Assembly (NCBI RefSeq): GCF_003014735.1 | Contig: NZ_PYAX01000010.1 | Coordinates: forward strand, 62,001-126,000 | DNA length: 64,000 bases | Direction of reading: 5' to 3' | Origin: Saccharothrix carnea | GTDB lineage: Bacteria > Actinomycetota > Actinomycetes > Mycobacteriales > Pseudonocardiaceae | Shown here: positions 16,386 through 24,032 of the stretch, piece after piece | Position numbering within the stretch: position 1 is the first letter of the stretch | Layout: each line of letters opens with the position of its first letter | Notes under the pieces: generated by a model | The model's input: only the letters and a program-made list of their open reading frames with translations | Told to the model about the DNA's origin: nothing | Databases searched by the model: none | Translations under genes and position numbers: made by a program

Positions 16386-16751
16386 TCAGCGGGCGTCTTC
16401 GTCGCGGGCGCTGTAGCGCTCGGCCATCTCCACGTCCCACCAGGCGGCGAAGAACTGGAAGTCGACCTCGCCGTCGTTGACCAGCCGGTGCTCCTCGTAC
16501 GGGCGGAAGTGCACGATGTCGCCCGCGCCGAACGGCAGCCTGCCCGCGTCGGTGACGATCTCCGCCTCGCCGGACACGGCCACCCAGATCTCGTGCTCGC
16601 GGTGGGCGTGCGTGCCCGACGCCGCACCCGGCTGCACCACGCACCAGGAGCCGTCGAACGGCGCGTTCACCAGCGGCCACGGCATCAGCCTGCGGGCCAC
16701 CAGCCCGCTGTCCCGGACCAGCTCACCCGGGTCGAGTCGGCGCATCTCCAC
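16386..16751 (-). CDS. Small cupin-domain protein
   Basis: A 121-residue single-domain cupin. Motif 1 is THAHREHEIWVAVSGEAEI (two His and one Glu as metal ligands) and motif 2 is FGAGDIVHFRPYEEHRLVN (with the last His). This matches metal-binding beta-barrel proteins that act as dioxygenases, isomerases or sensors; the substrate cannot be inferred. Either the GTG at 16751 or the ATG at 16745 could be the start. It lies 78 bases after the MmcQ-like gene on the same strand and near, but convergent to, the griI regulator, so a link to the aminobenzoate operon is possible but unproven. Confidence 0.75.
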   Translation of the reverse strand: MEMRRLDPGELVRDSGLVARRLMPWPLVNAPFDGSWCVVQPGAASGTHAHREHEIWVAVSGEAEIVTDAGRLPFGAGDIVHFRPYEEHRLVNDGEVDFQFFAAWWDVEMAERYSARDEDAR

Positions 16752-16829
16752 GGCTACCGCCCCACCACGGCGGCAGGCTCCACGTGTTCCACGGTGTTCT
16801 CCCAGCGCCGAGCGACCCACCGCCAGAAC

Positions 16830-17171
16830 CTATAGACCGAGGTGCGCGGCGGCTACACGCTTGGGCACGCACATTCGCCACGCGTCCACGACGAGTTCGG
16901 CCAGCTCGTCGTCGTCGATCGCGGCCAGGGTGCACTCGACCCAGTTGTACCGCAGGTCGGAGGGCGCGGGCAGGTGGTACTTGGCGGGCTCCGCGGCCAC
17001 CAGCGCGTCCCGCTCCTCCTTCGGGAACGCGAAACCCAGCGTCCGCTCGTCGCGCGACAGCGCCAGGTACACGATCCGGCCGATCCGGAACTTCACCCGG
17101 TCCCGGACCACCGCCTCCTCGGTGCGCGGCAGCGACCGCGCGATGCGGCGCACGTCGTCAACGGTCGACAC
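16830..17171 (-). CDS. MmcQ/YjbR family protein
   Basis: A 113-residue protein of the MmcQ/YjbR family (double wing-like DNA-binding fold). Features are the N-terminal VDDVRRIARSLPRTEEAV, the strand pair FRIGRIVYLALSRDERTLGFAFPKEERDAL and the C-terminal RYNWVECTLAAIDDDELAELVVDAWRMCVPKR. Members are common single-domain proteins with unclear function. The GTG start lies six bases after the stop of the SLATT gene, so it may be the third gene of that transcript. Confidence 0.8.
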   Translation of the reverse strand: MSTVDDVRRIARSLPRTEEAVVRDRVKFRIGRIVYLALSRDERTLGFAFPKEERDALVAAEPAKYHLPAPSDLRYNWVECTLAAIDDDELAELVVDAWRMCVPKRVAAAHLGL

Positions 17172-17177
17172 CGGCCA

Positions 17178-17609
17178 TCACCGGTCCGCGTGCCGCAGCA
17201 CGCTCTCCACCTCGGTGCGGAACGCGTTGACGCCGTCCTCGCCCTCCGGTGCGCCGTGCGCCTGCAGCAGGTGCAGCAACGCCACGCCGTCGGCGGACCG
17301 GCGGGACGACGCGCGGAACGAGAACGCCGCCTCGTACACGGTGATCGCGGTCGCCAGCGCGGCCGCCACCGTGGCCAGGAACGCCCACAGCGCGCGCCGC
17401 CCGTCGTCGGCCACGGCCACCGCGCCCAACGCCGCCGCGCCGGTGAACAGCAGCACGGTGAGGCCCGTGGTCCAGCGACGTGCCGTCGTGTAGCGGGCCT
17501 GTGCCTGCTCGAACCCGGCGAGCCGTTCGGCGACGCGGTGGCGCAGGTAGGCGCGGAGGAACTGCTCGCGGTGGTCGTCGGCCGCGGTCGGAGATCCGGC
17601 GTTGGTCAT
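17178..17609 (-). CDS. SLATT-domain two-helix membrane protein
   Basis: A 143-residue protein with a soluble helical N-terminus (FLRAYLRHRVAERLAGFEQAQARYTTARRW), two transmembrane helices (TTGLTVLLFTGAAALGAVAV and ALWAFLATVAAALATAITVY) and a C-terminal helix. This is the layout of SLATT (DUF4231-like) proteins, predicted by Burroughs, Aravind and colleagues to be membrane pores or effectors of nucleotide-sensing conflict systems. Its ATG overlaps the stop of the upstream gene (ATGA), which itself ends in a SLATT-like region, so the two proteins are made together and may form a mixed membrane complex. The assignment is by layout and residue pattern, not by a search. Confidence 0.65.
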   Translation of the reverse strand: MTNAGSPTAADDHREQFLRAYLRHRVAERLAGFEQAQARYTTARRWTTGLTVLLFTGAAALGAVAVADDGRRALWAFLATVAAALATAITVYEAAFSFRASSRRSADGVALLHLLQAHGAPEGEDGVNAFRTEVESVLRHADR

Positions 17610-18970
17610 GTGCGGCTCACCGATTCGTGCCGGAGCCGTGCCACGGCCGTCGCCAACTCGCGGGCGCGCTCGTCGCGCTCGGCTTGGTCGACGGCGGGTG
17701 GCGCGGCCAGGTGGTCGAAGTACAAGGCGCGCAGCTGCTCGGCCCGCACCTTCGCGTCGGGTTCCTCCCCGGCACGGGCCACCACCGCGAGCACGGCCGC
17801 CGCCGCGCCGGACACGGCGAGCAGCACACCGGGCCACGGCTGGTCGCGCAGCCAGACCTGCGAGGCGGCGAACACCGTGGTGCCGAAGCCCGCGGCGATG
17901 GCGAGCACGACCAGCAGCCGTGCGCGTTCACGTGATCTGAGGGCGGCGACCTCGCACTCGTGCAGCGCGGGCGCAACGACCTGGTTCGCCTCGTGGATCG
18001 CGTCGGCGAGCAGCGGGTAGTCCAGCACGTAGCCGGGGTCGATGACCGGGCGCGGCTCGGGCGCCCGGAACCGCACCCGCGGCCACACGGGGGGCGGCGG
18101 CACGTCGGCGTGCAGCTTGGCGCCGGGCCGGTTGCCCAGCACCCGCCGCACCACGGCCGTCACCTTGTCCGCGCCCTCGTCCAGGTGCACCACGGCGACC
18201 TGGCCGCTGCGGACGAGCACCTCGAGGTCGTCGTCGCGCCCGGTGGCGGCGTCCCCGGTGGCGGCGGTCTGGGCGACCGCGGTCTCGGCACCGGTTTCGG
18301 CCGCGACGACCTCGGCGGCGGCGGCGGTGACGTCGGCCTGCGCGGTGGGTGCGGCTGTCGGGGCGGCGGCGGCGCGTGGCGGGCCTCCGGCGATCTCGTC
18401 CGCCAGGCCGCCCGTGCCGGCGAGCACGAGCAGCGGCCGGTCCCGGCCCAGGTGGTCGACCAGCGCGGCCCGCGCCAGGTCGTCACCGCCGATCAGCAGC
18501 GCCAGCGCCGGGCGCTTGGACCCGGCGACGGCGTCCACCGCGCGGAACAGCGCGGGCCGTTCCTCACCCCACTTGGAGCCCGGCACGAGCACCGCCGTGT
18601 CGTGGTTCACGTTGAGCCGTAGCTCACCCTCCGCGGGCTCCGCGTCCTCCGCGGCCACCCGCCCGGACGGTGCGACGCCGACCATCCGGGGCCACCGCCC
18701 GTCCAGCGACTCGGCGGCCAGGCCGAGCAGGTGCGTGACGCCGACGTCGGCGCCCGCCGTGATCACGACCGCGTCCGCGCCGGCCGCCGCCGCGAGCACC
18801 GCACGCAGCACCGGGAGCACGGCGGCGGCGAGTTCGGTGTCCGGGGTGTCGGCCGAGCCGAACACCGCGAGGACCGGGCGTCCGCGGGGCAGGCCGAGGG
18901 CGCGCGCCCGGATGTCGGCATCGGGATGGGCCAGTCGCCGCACCCGTGGGCCGGTACCCGCTGTAGGCAT
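17606..18970 (-). CDS. SLOG (TRPM-like LSDAT) - SLATT fusion protein
   Basis: A 454-residue protein. Residues about 30-200 look like the prokaryotic TRPM-type SLOG/LSDAT nucleotide-binding domain: PVLAVFGSADTPD, VVITAGADVGVTHLLG, the LNVNHDTAVLVPGSKWGEE segment, LALLIGGDD and PLLVLAGTGGLADEIA. An Ala/Thr-rich linker (about 200-240) and a basic central region follow. Near residues 365-425 are two transmembrane helices (LLVVLAIAAGFGTTVFAAS and GVLLAVSGAAAAVLAVVA) with SLATT character. The expected role is sensing a nucleotide-derived signal and opening or disturbing the membrane, as proposed for SLOG-SLATT systems. The ATG at 18970 follows AGGGTG; a GTG at 18979 is possible. Coupled to the SLATT gene by a 4-bp overlap. 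Confidence 0.65.
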   Translation of the reverse strand: MPTAGTGPRVRRLAHPDADIRARALGLPRGRPVLAVFGSADTPDTELAAAVLPVLRAVLAAAAGADAVVITAGADVGVTHLLGLAAESLDGRWPRMVGVAPSGRVAAEDAEPAEGELRLNVNHDTAVLVPGSKWGEERPALFRAVDAVAGSKRPALALLIGGDDLARAALVDHLGRDRPLLVLAGTGGLADEIAGGPPRAAAAPTAAPTAQADVTAAAAEVVAAETGAETAVAQTAATGDAATGRDDDLEVLVRSGQVAVVHLDEGADKVTAVVRRVLGNRPGAKLHADVPPPPVWPRVRFRAPEPRPVIDPGYVLDYPLLADAIHEANQVVAPALHECEVAALRSRERARLLVVLAIAAGFGTTVFAASQVWLRDQPWPGVLLAVSGAAAAVLAVVARAGEEPDAKVRAEQLRALYFDHLAAPPAVDQAERDERARELATAVARLRHESVSRT

Positions 18971-19045
18971 GCCGGGCACCCTAGCGGTGCCTCACGCGAA
19001 TTTCACCCGTCCGGGCGCGAATTCCTCGCAGGTAGAGTGCTCGGC

Positions 19046-20434
19046 GTGTCGATTGACCCCGCCGAACTGGAAATCGCCCTGAGGGTGCTCGCCCAAGTGG
19101 ACGAACTGGACACCGAGCACCCCGACGCGGTAGCCGTCCGCCGGGCCACCGCCGGCATCTGGAAGAGCCTGCGCAAACGCCGCAAGGCCGACCGGCGCGC
19201 CTCGGTCACCGCCGCCGACCGCGCCGTCATCGAGGCCACCGCGACCGGCTCACCGTCGCGCATCGACGACGAGACCCGCGGCCTGCTGCTGCGCGAGCCG
19301 GAGCCGGGCGCGAAGGCGGGCACGCTGCTGCGCGCCCGGTCCTGCTACACGTGCAAGAAGCGGTACACCGAGGTGGACGCCTTCTACCACCAGCTGTGCC
19401 CGGACTGCGCGGCGCTGAACCGGGCCAAGCGCGACCAGAGCGCGGACCTCACCGGCAAGCGCGCCCTGCTCACCGGCGGGCGGGCCAAGATCGGCATGTA
19501 CATCGCGCTGCGGCTGCTCCGCGACGGCGCGCACACCACCATCACCACCCGGTTCCCGCGTGACGCGGTGCGCCGGTTCGCGTCCATGCCCGACAGCGCC
19601 GACTGGCTGCACCGGCTGCGCGTGGTCGGCATCGACCTGCGCGACCCGGCCCAGGTCGTGCAACTGGCCGACGAGGTGGCCGCCGCCGGACCGCTGGACA
19701 TCCTGATCAACAACGCCGCGCAGACCGTGCGCCGGTCGGCGGGCGCCTACGCGCCGCTGGTCGAGGCCGAGTCCGCCGCGCTCCCGTCCGGTCCCCTGCC
19801 GGAGCTGGTCACGTTCGGGCACACCCTGTCCGCGCACCCGGTGGCGTTGGCGGGCACGTTGGCCGACACCATCCCCGCGGTCACCGCGCTGGCCCTCACC
19901 GTCGGGTCCAAGGAGATCGACGCGGGCGGCCTGGTGCCGGACGAGGCGCCGGTCAACAGCTGGGTCCAGCGGGTGGACGAGGTCGACCCGGTCGAGCTGC
20001 TGGAAGTGCAGCTGTGCAACAGCACCGCGCCGTTCATCCTGATCTCCCGGCTGCGCCCCGCGATGGCCGCCTCGCCCGCGCGCCGCAAGTACGTGGTGAA
20101 CGTGTCGGCGATGGAAGGCCAGTTCAGCCGCGCCTACAAGGGGCCGGGCCACCCGCACACCAACATGGCCAAGGCCGCGCTGAACATGCTGACCCGCACC
20201 AGCGCCGAGGAGATGCTGACCGTCGACGGCATCCTGATGACCGCCGTCGACACCGGCTGGATCACCGACGAGCGGCCGCACCCGACCAAGATGCGGCTGG
20301 CCGCGGAGGGCTTCCACGCGCCGCTGGACCTGGTCGACGGCGCGGCCAGGGTGTACGACCCGATCGTGCGCGGCGAACTGGGCGAAGACCTGTACGGCTG
20401 CTTCCTGAAGGACTACGCGCCCTCCCCTTGGTGA
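19046..20434 (+). CDS. Zinc-ribbon plus SDR oxidoreductase-like protein
   Basis: A 462-residue protein with an unusual build. Residues 1-90 are helical and charged (IWKSLRKRRKADRRA). Residues about 99-120 form a CxxC-N16-CxxC zinc ribbon (CYTCKKRYTEVDAF, then LCPDC). From about residue 132 there is a short-chain dehydrogenase Rossmann fold: RALLTGGRAKIGMYIALRLL (a variant of TGxxxGIG), LDILINNAAQT (NNAG-like), VVNVSAMEGQFSRAYKG (Ser) and HPHTNMAKAALNMLTR (a YxxxK-like site in which the Tyr is replaced). An insertion of about 80 residues follows NNAAQT. Substrate unknown; redox activity is uncertain because the catalytic Tyr is not evident. GTG start; no signal peptide. It is divergent from the SLOG-SLATT gene. 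Confidence 0.75.
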   Translation: MSIDPAELEIALRVLAQVDELDTEHPDAVAVRRATAGIWKSLRKRRKADRRASVTAADRAVIEATATGSPSRIDDETRGLLLREPEPGAKAGTLLRARSCYTCKKRYTEVDAFYHQLCPDCAALNRAKRDQSADLTGKRALLTGGRAKIGMYIALRLLRDGAHTTITTRFPRDAVRRFASMPDSADWLHRLRVVGIDLRDPAQVVQLADEVAAAGPLDILINNAAQTVRRSAGAYAPLVEAESAALPSGPLPELVTFGHTLSAHPVALAGTLADTIPAVTALALTVGSKEIDAGGLVPDEAPVNSWVQRVDEVDPVELLEVQLCNSTAPFILISRLRPAMAASPARRKYVVNVSAMEGQFSRAYKGPGHPHTNMAKAALNMLTRTSAEEMLTVDGILMTAVDTGWITDERPHPTKMRLAAEGFHAPLDLVDGAARVYDPIVRGELGEDLYGCFLKDYAPSPW

Positions 20435-20470
20435 GCCGATCGCCGCACCCGTTCACCGCAGCGTTCGCAC

Positions 20471-20511
20471 GCCCATTCCGGTCATTCCCGACCGCAGTAA
20501 TCGGAATGGGC
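20471..20511 (+). terminator. Hairpin after the zinc-ribbon SDR gene
   Basis: Arms GCCCATTCCG (20471-20480) and CGGAATGGGC (20502-20511) pair perfectly (10 bp) 37 bases after the stop. The remaining gap to 20681 presumably holds the promoter of the ATPase pair, but I see no clear -10/-35. Confidence 0.5.
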
Positions 20512-20681
20512 CGAACGGGGTGCACCGGTTAACGGATCCGTGCCCGTGTGCGACTCTCCGCCGGTACGCTGAAGCTTTCGCTAGGCCGCCGCGAGGCGAC
20601 GGGGGTGGGCATGGACGGCGGGCGGGCCGGTCGAGCCGCCGTGCTGCCGCGCGTGACCGTGACCGGGTCGGGAGGGCCGCG

Positions 20682-21629
20682 GTGACCGCGCCCCGGGTCA
20701 ACCCGTTCCCGCTGCCGGGCTGGGAGGCCACCCCGATGCGCCCGCTGCGGCCGTGGCACCGGCCCGCGCACCGCGACTACTACGTGCCCGTGGACGGCAC
20801 CGAGGCCGCGTTCGAGCACTTCCGCCACGCGATGGGCGACCTGGGCGTGATGCTGGAGTACGGCCGGCTCGCGCTGGTCACCGGCGAATCGGGCTGCGGC
20901 AAGACGGCGCTGGTCAACCGGTGCGCGGACTGGGTCGCCGGCGAGCTGGAGCGGCGCGGGATGCGCGGCGTGGTGCTGGACCTGACCGGCTGCCTGCCGA
21001 CCGACCGGGAGCTGTCCATCGACGAGCGCACCGCCGAGGTGTGCGACCGGATGTTCGACCTGCTGGTGGACCACGGCGCGCTGCGCCAGGACAGCGAGGA
21101 CCGGCTGGCCGACGTGCGGGACGTGCCGAGCCGCGTGTTCCCGCGCCTGGGCCGGGCACTGCGCGACGAGGTCGCGCTGGTGGTGCTGCTGCCCAGCCCG
21201 AACGAGCTGGTGGACGAGGTGATCCGGTACGCGCGGACGCTGAACAGCGCGAAAGTGCTGTTCCTGACCGAATCCGCCTACCTGGGCACGGACGAGGTGG
21301 CGGACGTGGTGCGCCAACTGGAAACGTGGGTGCCGCCGATCTCCCTGCACGTCGGCCCGCTCGATCCCGGTGACGCGCAGCGGTTCGCCGAAGACCGGCT
21401 GACCCGGCACGCGGGAACGGGCACCTATCCGCGGTTGAGCGACGACGCGATCAAATTGGTGGAGAAGCACTGCCAATCGGTCGCGATGTTGCAGAGGTTC
21501 TTGCACGGCACCTACGAACACAAACGTGGAACGGGACTGGGTTACACCGAGGCCGACCTGGTGACCGTCGAGGACATCAGGGCGTTCTTGAACCACAAGT
21601 CCCGGAATGGACCGGTGAATGGGCCATGA
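20682..21629 (+). CDS. P-loop ATPase, first of a coupled pair
   Basis: A 315-residue STAND/AAA-type ATPase. Walker A is LVTGESGCGKTALVNR (about residues 65-80); the probable Walker B strand is EVALVVLLPSP, which lacks the usual acidic pair. The C-terminal part carries a helical lid (LSDDAIKLVEKHCQSVAMLQRFLHG). The GTG at 20682 is chosen because GGGAGG lies six bases upstream. No domain outside the ATPase is recognised. The stop overlaps the ATG of the next, larger ATPase (ATGA), so the two proteins are made in a fixed ratio. Such ATPase pairs occur in conflict and regulatory systems, but I cannot name the family. Confidence 0.7.
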   Translation: MTAPRVNPFPLPGWEATPMRPLRPWHRPAHRDYYVPVDGTEAAFEHFRHAMGDLGVMLEYGRLALVTGESGCGKTALVNRCADWVAGELERRGMRGVVLDLTGCLPTDRELSIDERTAEVCDRMFDLLVDHGALRQDSEDRLADVRDVPSRVFPRLGRALRDEVALVVLLPSPNELVDEVIRYARTLNSAKVLFLTESAYLGTDEVADVVRQLETWVPPISLHVGPLDPGDAQRFAEDRLTRHAGTGTYPRLSDDAIKLVEKHCQSVAMLQRFLHGTYEHKRGTGLGYTEADLVTVEDIRAFLNHKSRNGPVNGP

Positions 21630-23935
21630 GCGCTCGCAGCGATCTACCGCCCCCGCGGAAGAACCCCTTCTCGCCGATGGCGGTCGCGCGGATCACGGAC
21701 TTCGACGCCGATCCCGACGCCGTCGACGTGGCGATCACCACCGACGCGACGCGGCAGGCGCTCGCGCACCTCGCGTCGTACCTCGACGCGCCGCCCACGC
21801 GCGGCGGACGTGACCGCACCGGCACCGTGGTGGCCGTGCTGGGCGACTACGGCACCGGCAAGACGCACCTCGCCGTGCGGCTGGTCCGGCACGCCCGGCA
21901 GGTGCTGGCCGACCCGACGCACGCGCTGTACCTCGACGCGACCGCGGAGAGCTTCATCGAGCTGTACCGGCGGTTCATGCAGAAGCTCGGCCGCGAGGGC
22001 GTGCGGGCGCAGGTCAGCGAGTACTACGCGGACATCGTCGCGGACTCGTTGCAGAGCAGCGGCCTGACCAGCGACATGCTGGAGTGGCTCGGCAGCAGGC
22101 AGCTGGAGCCGCAGGAGGTCGTGGAACGGCTGGGCCTGATGGAGAGCGCGTTGCTGCGCAAGGTCCAGGACACGCTGCGCGAGGTGACCAACAACAAGGA
22201 CTTCGGCACCGCGCTCACGCTGCTGCTGCGGCCGGGGTTCGAGCACTCGGTGTGGTCGTGGCTGCTCGGCGGCACGCCGGACCAGGTGCTGGTGGAACGC
22301 GGCATCACCACGCCGATCGACACCGAGGTGGCCGCGCTCGAGGCCATGGGCGTGTTCGCCCTGCTGTTCGGCGGCAGGCAGCGGCGGTTCGTGCTGGCGG
22401 TCGACGAGCTGGACAAGATCTTCTCCGCGGACAGCCGCCCGCAGGCCGGGACCATGGCCGCGTTCCAGACGTTGCTGCAGGTGTTCGCCAAGGCCGGGGC
22501 GTGCCTGGTGCTGTGCGGGCTGCCGGACTTCAAGTCCGTGCTGCCGCCCGCGGTGCGGCAGCGCATCCCGTACACGGTGGTGATGTCCGGGCTGAGCCAG
22601 CGCGAGGTGCGCGAGTTCATCGAGCTGGCGCAGCAGCAGGCGTTCGGCACGCGGCAGCTGGCGCCGTTCACCGTCGACACCACCCGGTACCTGCGGGACA
22701 TCGCGCGGGGCAACGCGCGCAACGTGATCCGGCTGTGCCACCGGGTGTTCCGGATGGCCGACGACCTGTCCCACGCGCCCGGCGGCGAGTTCACCGTCAC
22801 CGAGGAGATGGTGCGGCAGGCGGCCCGTGACCTGTTCGGGTCGTTGAGCTCGGACGACATCGACGGCGTGGTGCGCAGGCTGCTCGACGCGGGAGGACTG
22901 GACTACCTGCACCGGCACCTGCTCGGCGTGGCCGAGGAGTCGCTGGCGGACTTCTGGGTCACCTTCCCCGAGCACGCCGGCGGGTGCGCCGTGCTGATCA
23001 CCCGGTCGCTGCTGGACAACGCGGACGTGGCCGCCGTGCTGCGGCGGGTGTCGACGGTGCGCGAGGCCGAGCCGGACGCCGAGCTGATCCTGCTGGTCAA
23101 CGGCGTGGTGGCGGACGGCGTGGCGATCCAGTTGCGCGAACTGCTCGGCCGGGAGCCGCTGGTGTACGTCGACCGGACGTTCGCCGACGACTTCAAGGCG
23201 CTGGTGAGCGCGACGGGACGGCGGCTGGGCGGCGACACGGACCCGATGTCGGCGCTGCGGTGGCGGATGGACCAGCTGGCCAAGCAGCAGTCCAGCATCT
23301 ACGGGTTCATCGAGCACCTGGCCGAGCACATGGACGGCGTGCGCGCGTCGTCGGACCGGCAGCTCGGCGCGATCCAGCGGCAGCTGGCCGCGTTGGCGGG
23401 CGGTGCTTCTGGGACGTCGGGCGGCACGCCGGTCCGTGAGGTCGAGTCGTCGGCGAGCAGGCTGCCGGGCGAGGTGGAGCGGCTGTTCCGGGACGCGGTG
23501 GACGCGTTGGAGGACCTGACGCAGGTCGACGTGATGTTCGAGGAGGCGTTCGACCACGCGCCGACCACCACCCAGGAGGCGGTGCACCGGCGGCTGCGGA
23601 CACCGGAGTTCGCCCAGGCCGCGACGCAGGCGGTGTTCATGCAGAAGGCGGTGCAGGCGTTCCGGGCGGCGGTCTCGCAGTGGTACTCCTCGGCCGAGGA
23701 CGCCGACGCGGAGGACCGGCTGGAGGAGCTGTGCGGCATCTACGACGGGATCGTGGAGTTCCTGCCGCTGTTCCTGCTGGACCCGCTGTTCAAGCTGCCG
23801 CCGTGGTCGGCCCGGTCGGGTGGGCTGGTGGCCGAGGTGAGCCAGGGCTCGCGGCGGACCCGCGTGCACGAGGCACTGCGCAACCTGAGCCCCCGCGTCC
23901 GCCGCGCCGTCTTCCGCTCGTCCCGCCTGACCTGA
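21626..23935 (+). CDS. Large AAA-type ATPase, second of a coupled pair
   Basis: A 769-residue protein with an N-terminal P-loop module: NPFSPMAVARITDFDADPDAV leader, Walker A VVAVLGDYGTGKTHLAVRL (about residues 66-84), Walker B RFVLAVDELDKIF (near residue 260) and GLSQREVREFIELAQQQAFG as lid, resembling KAP/ORC-like ATPases. Residues about 400-530 look like an alpha/beta domain (LILLVNGVVADGVAIQLRELLGREPLVYVDRTF), followed by a helical region (about 550-600) and a C-terminal helical domain that includes a hydrophobic stretch (IVEFLPLFLLDPLFKLPPW). No nuclease motif is seen. The start overlaps the preceding ATPase. The TGA stop is the first base triplet of a palindromic repeat copy (TGA-ACGTTC). 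Function unknown. Confidence 0.7.
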   Translation: MSARSDLPPPRKNPFSPMAVARITDFDADPDAVDVAITTDATRQALAHLASYLDAPPTRGGRDRTGTVVAVLGDYGTGKTHLAVRLVRHARQVLADPTHALYLDATAESFIELYRRFMQKLGREGVRAQVSEYYADIVADSLQSSGLTSDMLEWLGSRQLEPQEVVERLGLMESALLRKVQDTLREVTNNKDFGTALTLLLRPGFEHSVWSWLLGGTPDQVLVERGITTPIDTEVAALEAMGVFALLFGGRQRRFVLAVDELDKIFSADSRPQAGTMAAFQTLLQVFAKAGACLVLCGLPDFKSVLPPAVRQRIPYTVVMSGLSQREVREFIELAQQQAFGTRQLAPFTVDTTRYLRDIARGNARNVIRLCHRVFRMADDLSHAPGGEFTVTEEMVRQAARDLFGSLSSDDIDGVVRRLLDAGGLDYLHRHLLGVAEESLADFWVTFPEHAGGCAVLITRSLLDNADVAAVLRRVSTVREAEPDAELILLVNGVVADGVAIQLRELLGREPLVYVDRTFADDFKALVSATGRRLGGDTDPMSALRWRMDQLAKQQSSIYGFIEHLAEHMDGVRASSDRQLGAIQRQLAALAGGASGTSGGTPVREVESSASRLPGEVERLFRDAVDALEDLTQVDVMFEEAFDHAPTTTQEAVHRRLRTPEFAQAATQAVFMQKAVQAFRAAVSQWYSSAEDADAEDRLEELCGIYDGIVEFLPLFLLDPLFKLPPWSARSGGLVAEVSQGSRRTRVHEALRNLSPRVRRAVFRSSRLT

Positions 23936-24032
23936 ACGTTCCACTCGGGGTGCCGCAACGTTGGACACGTGCGTTCCGGGCGTTGGACACGCGCGTGTCC
24001 TACGTTCGGACCGTGTGAGTTGAACGCTCAGG
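23931..24032. repeat. Stop-codon-associated palindromic repeat, copy B
   Basis: Lies between two convergent genes and contains both their stop codons: CCTGAACGTTCC holds the ATPase TGA and TGAACGCTCAGG (complement CCTGAGCGTTCA) holds the antiporter TGA. Inside are CAACGTTGGACACG, GCGTTGGACACGCG and the inverted GCGTGTCCTACGTTCGG; GGACACGCGCGTGTCC (23985-24000) is a perfect 16-bp palindrome that could act as a bidirectional terminator. Confidence 0.75.

Noticed and set aside
16386..18970. Cupin and MmcQ-like genes as parts of the aminobenzoate cluster
   Set aside because: They lie on the transcript of the SLOG/SLATT genes and are separated from lysR by a 12-bp terminator hairpin; no evidence links them to griI/griH.
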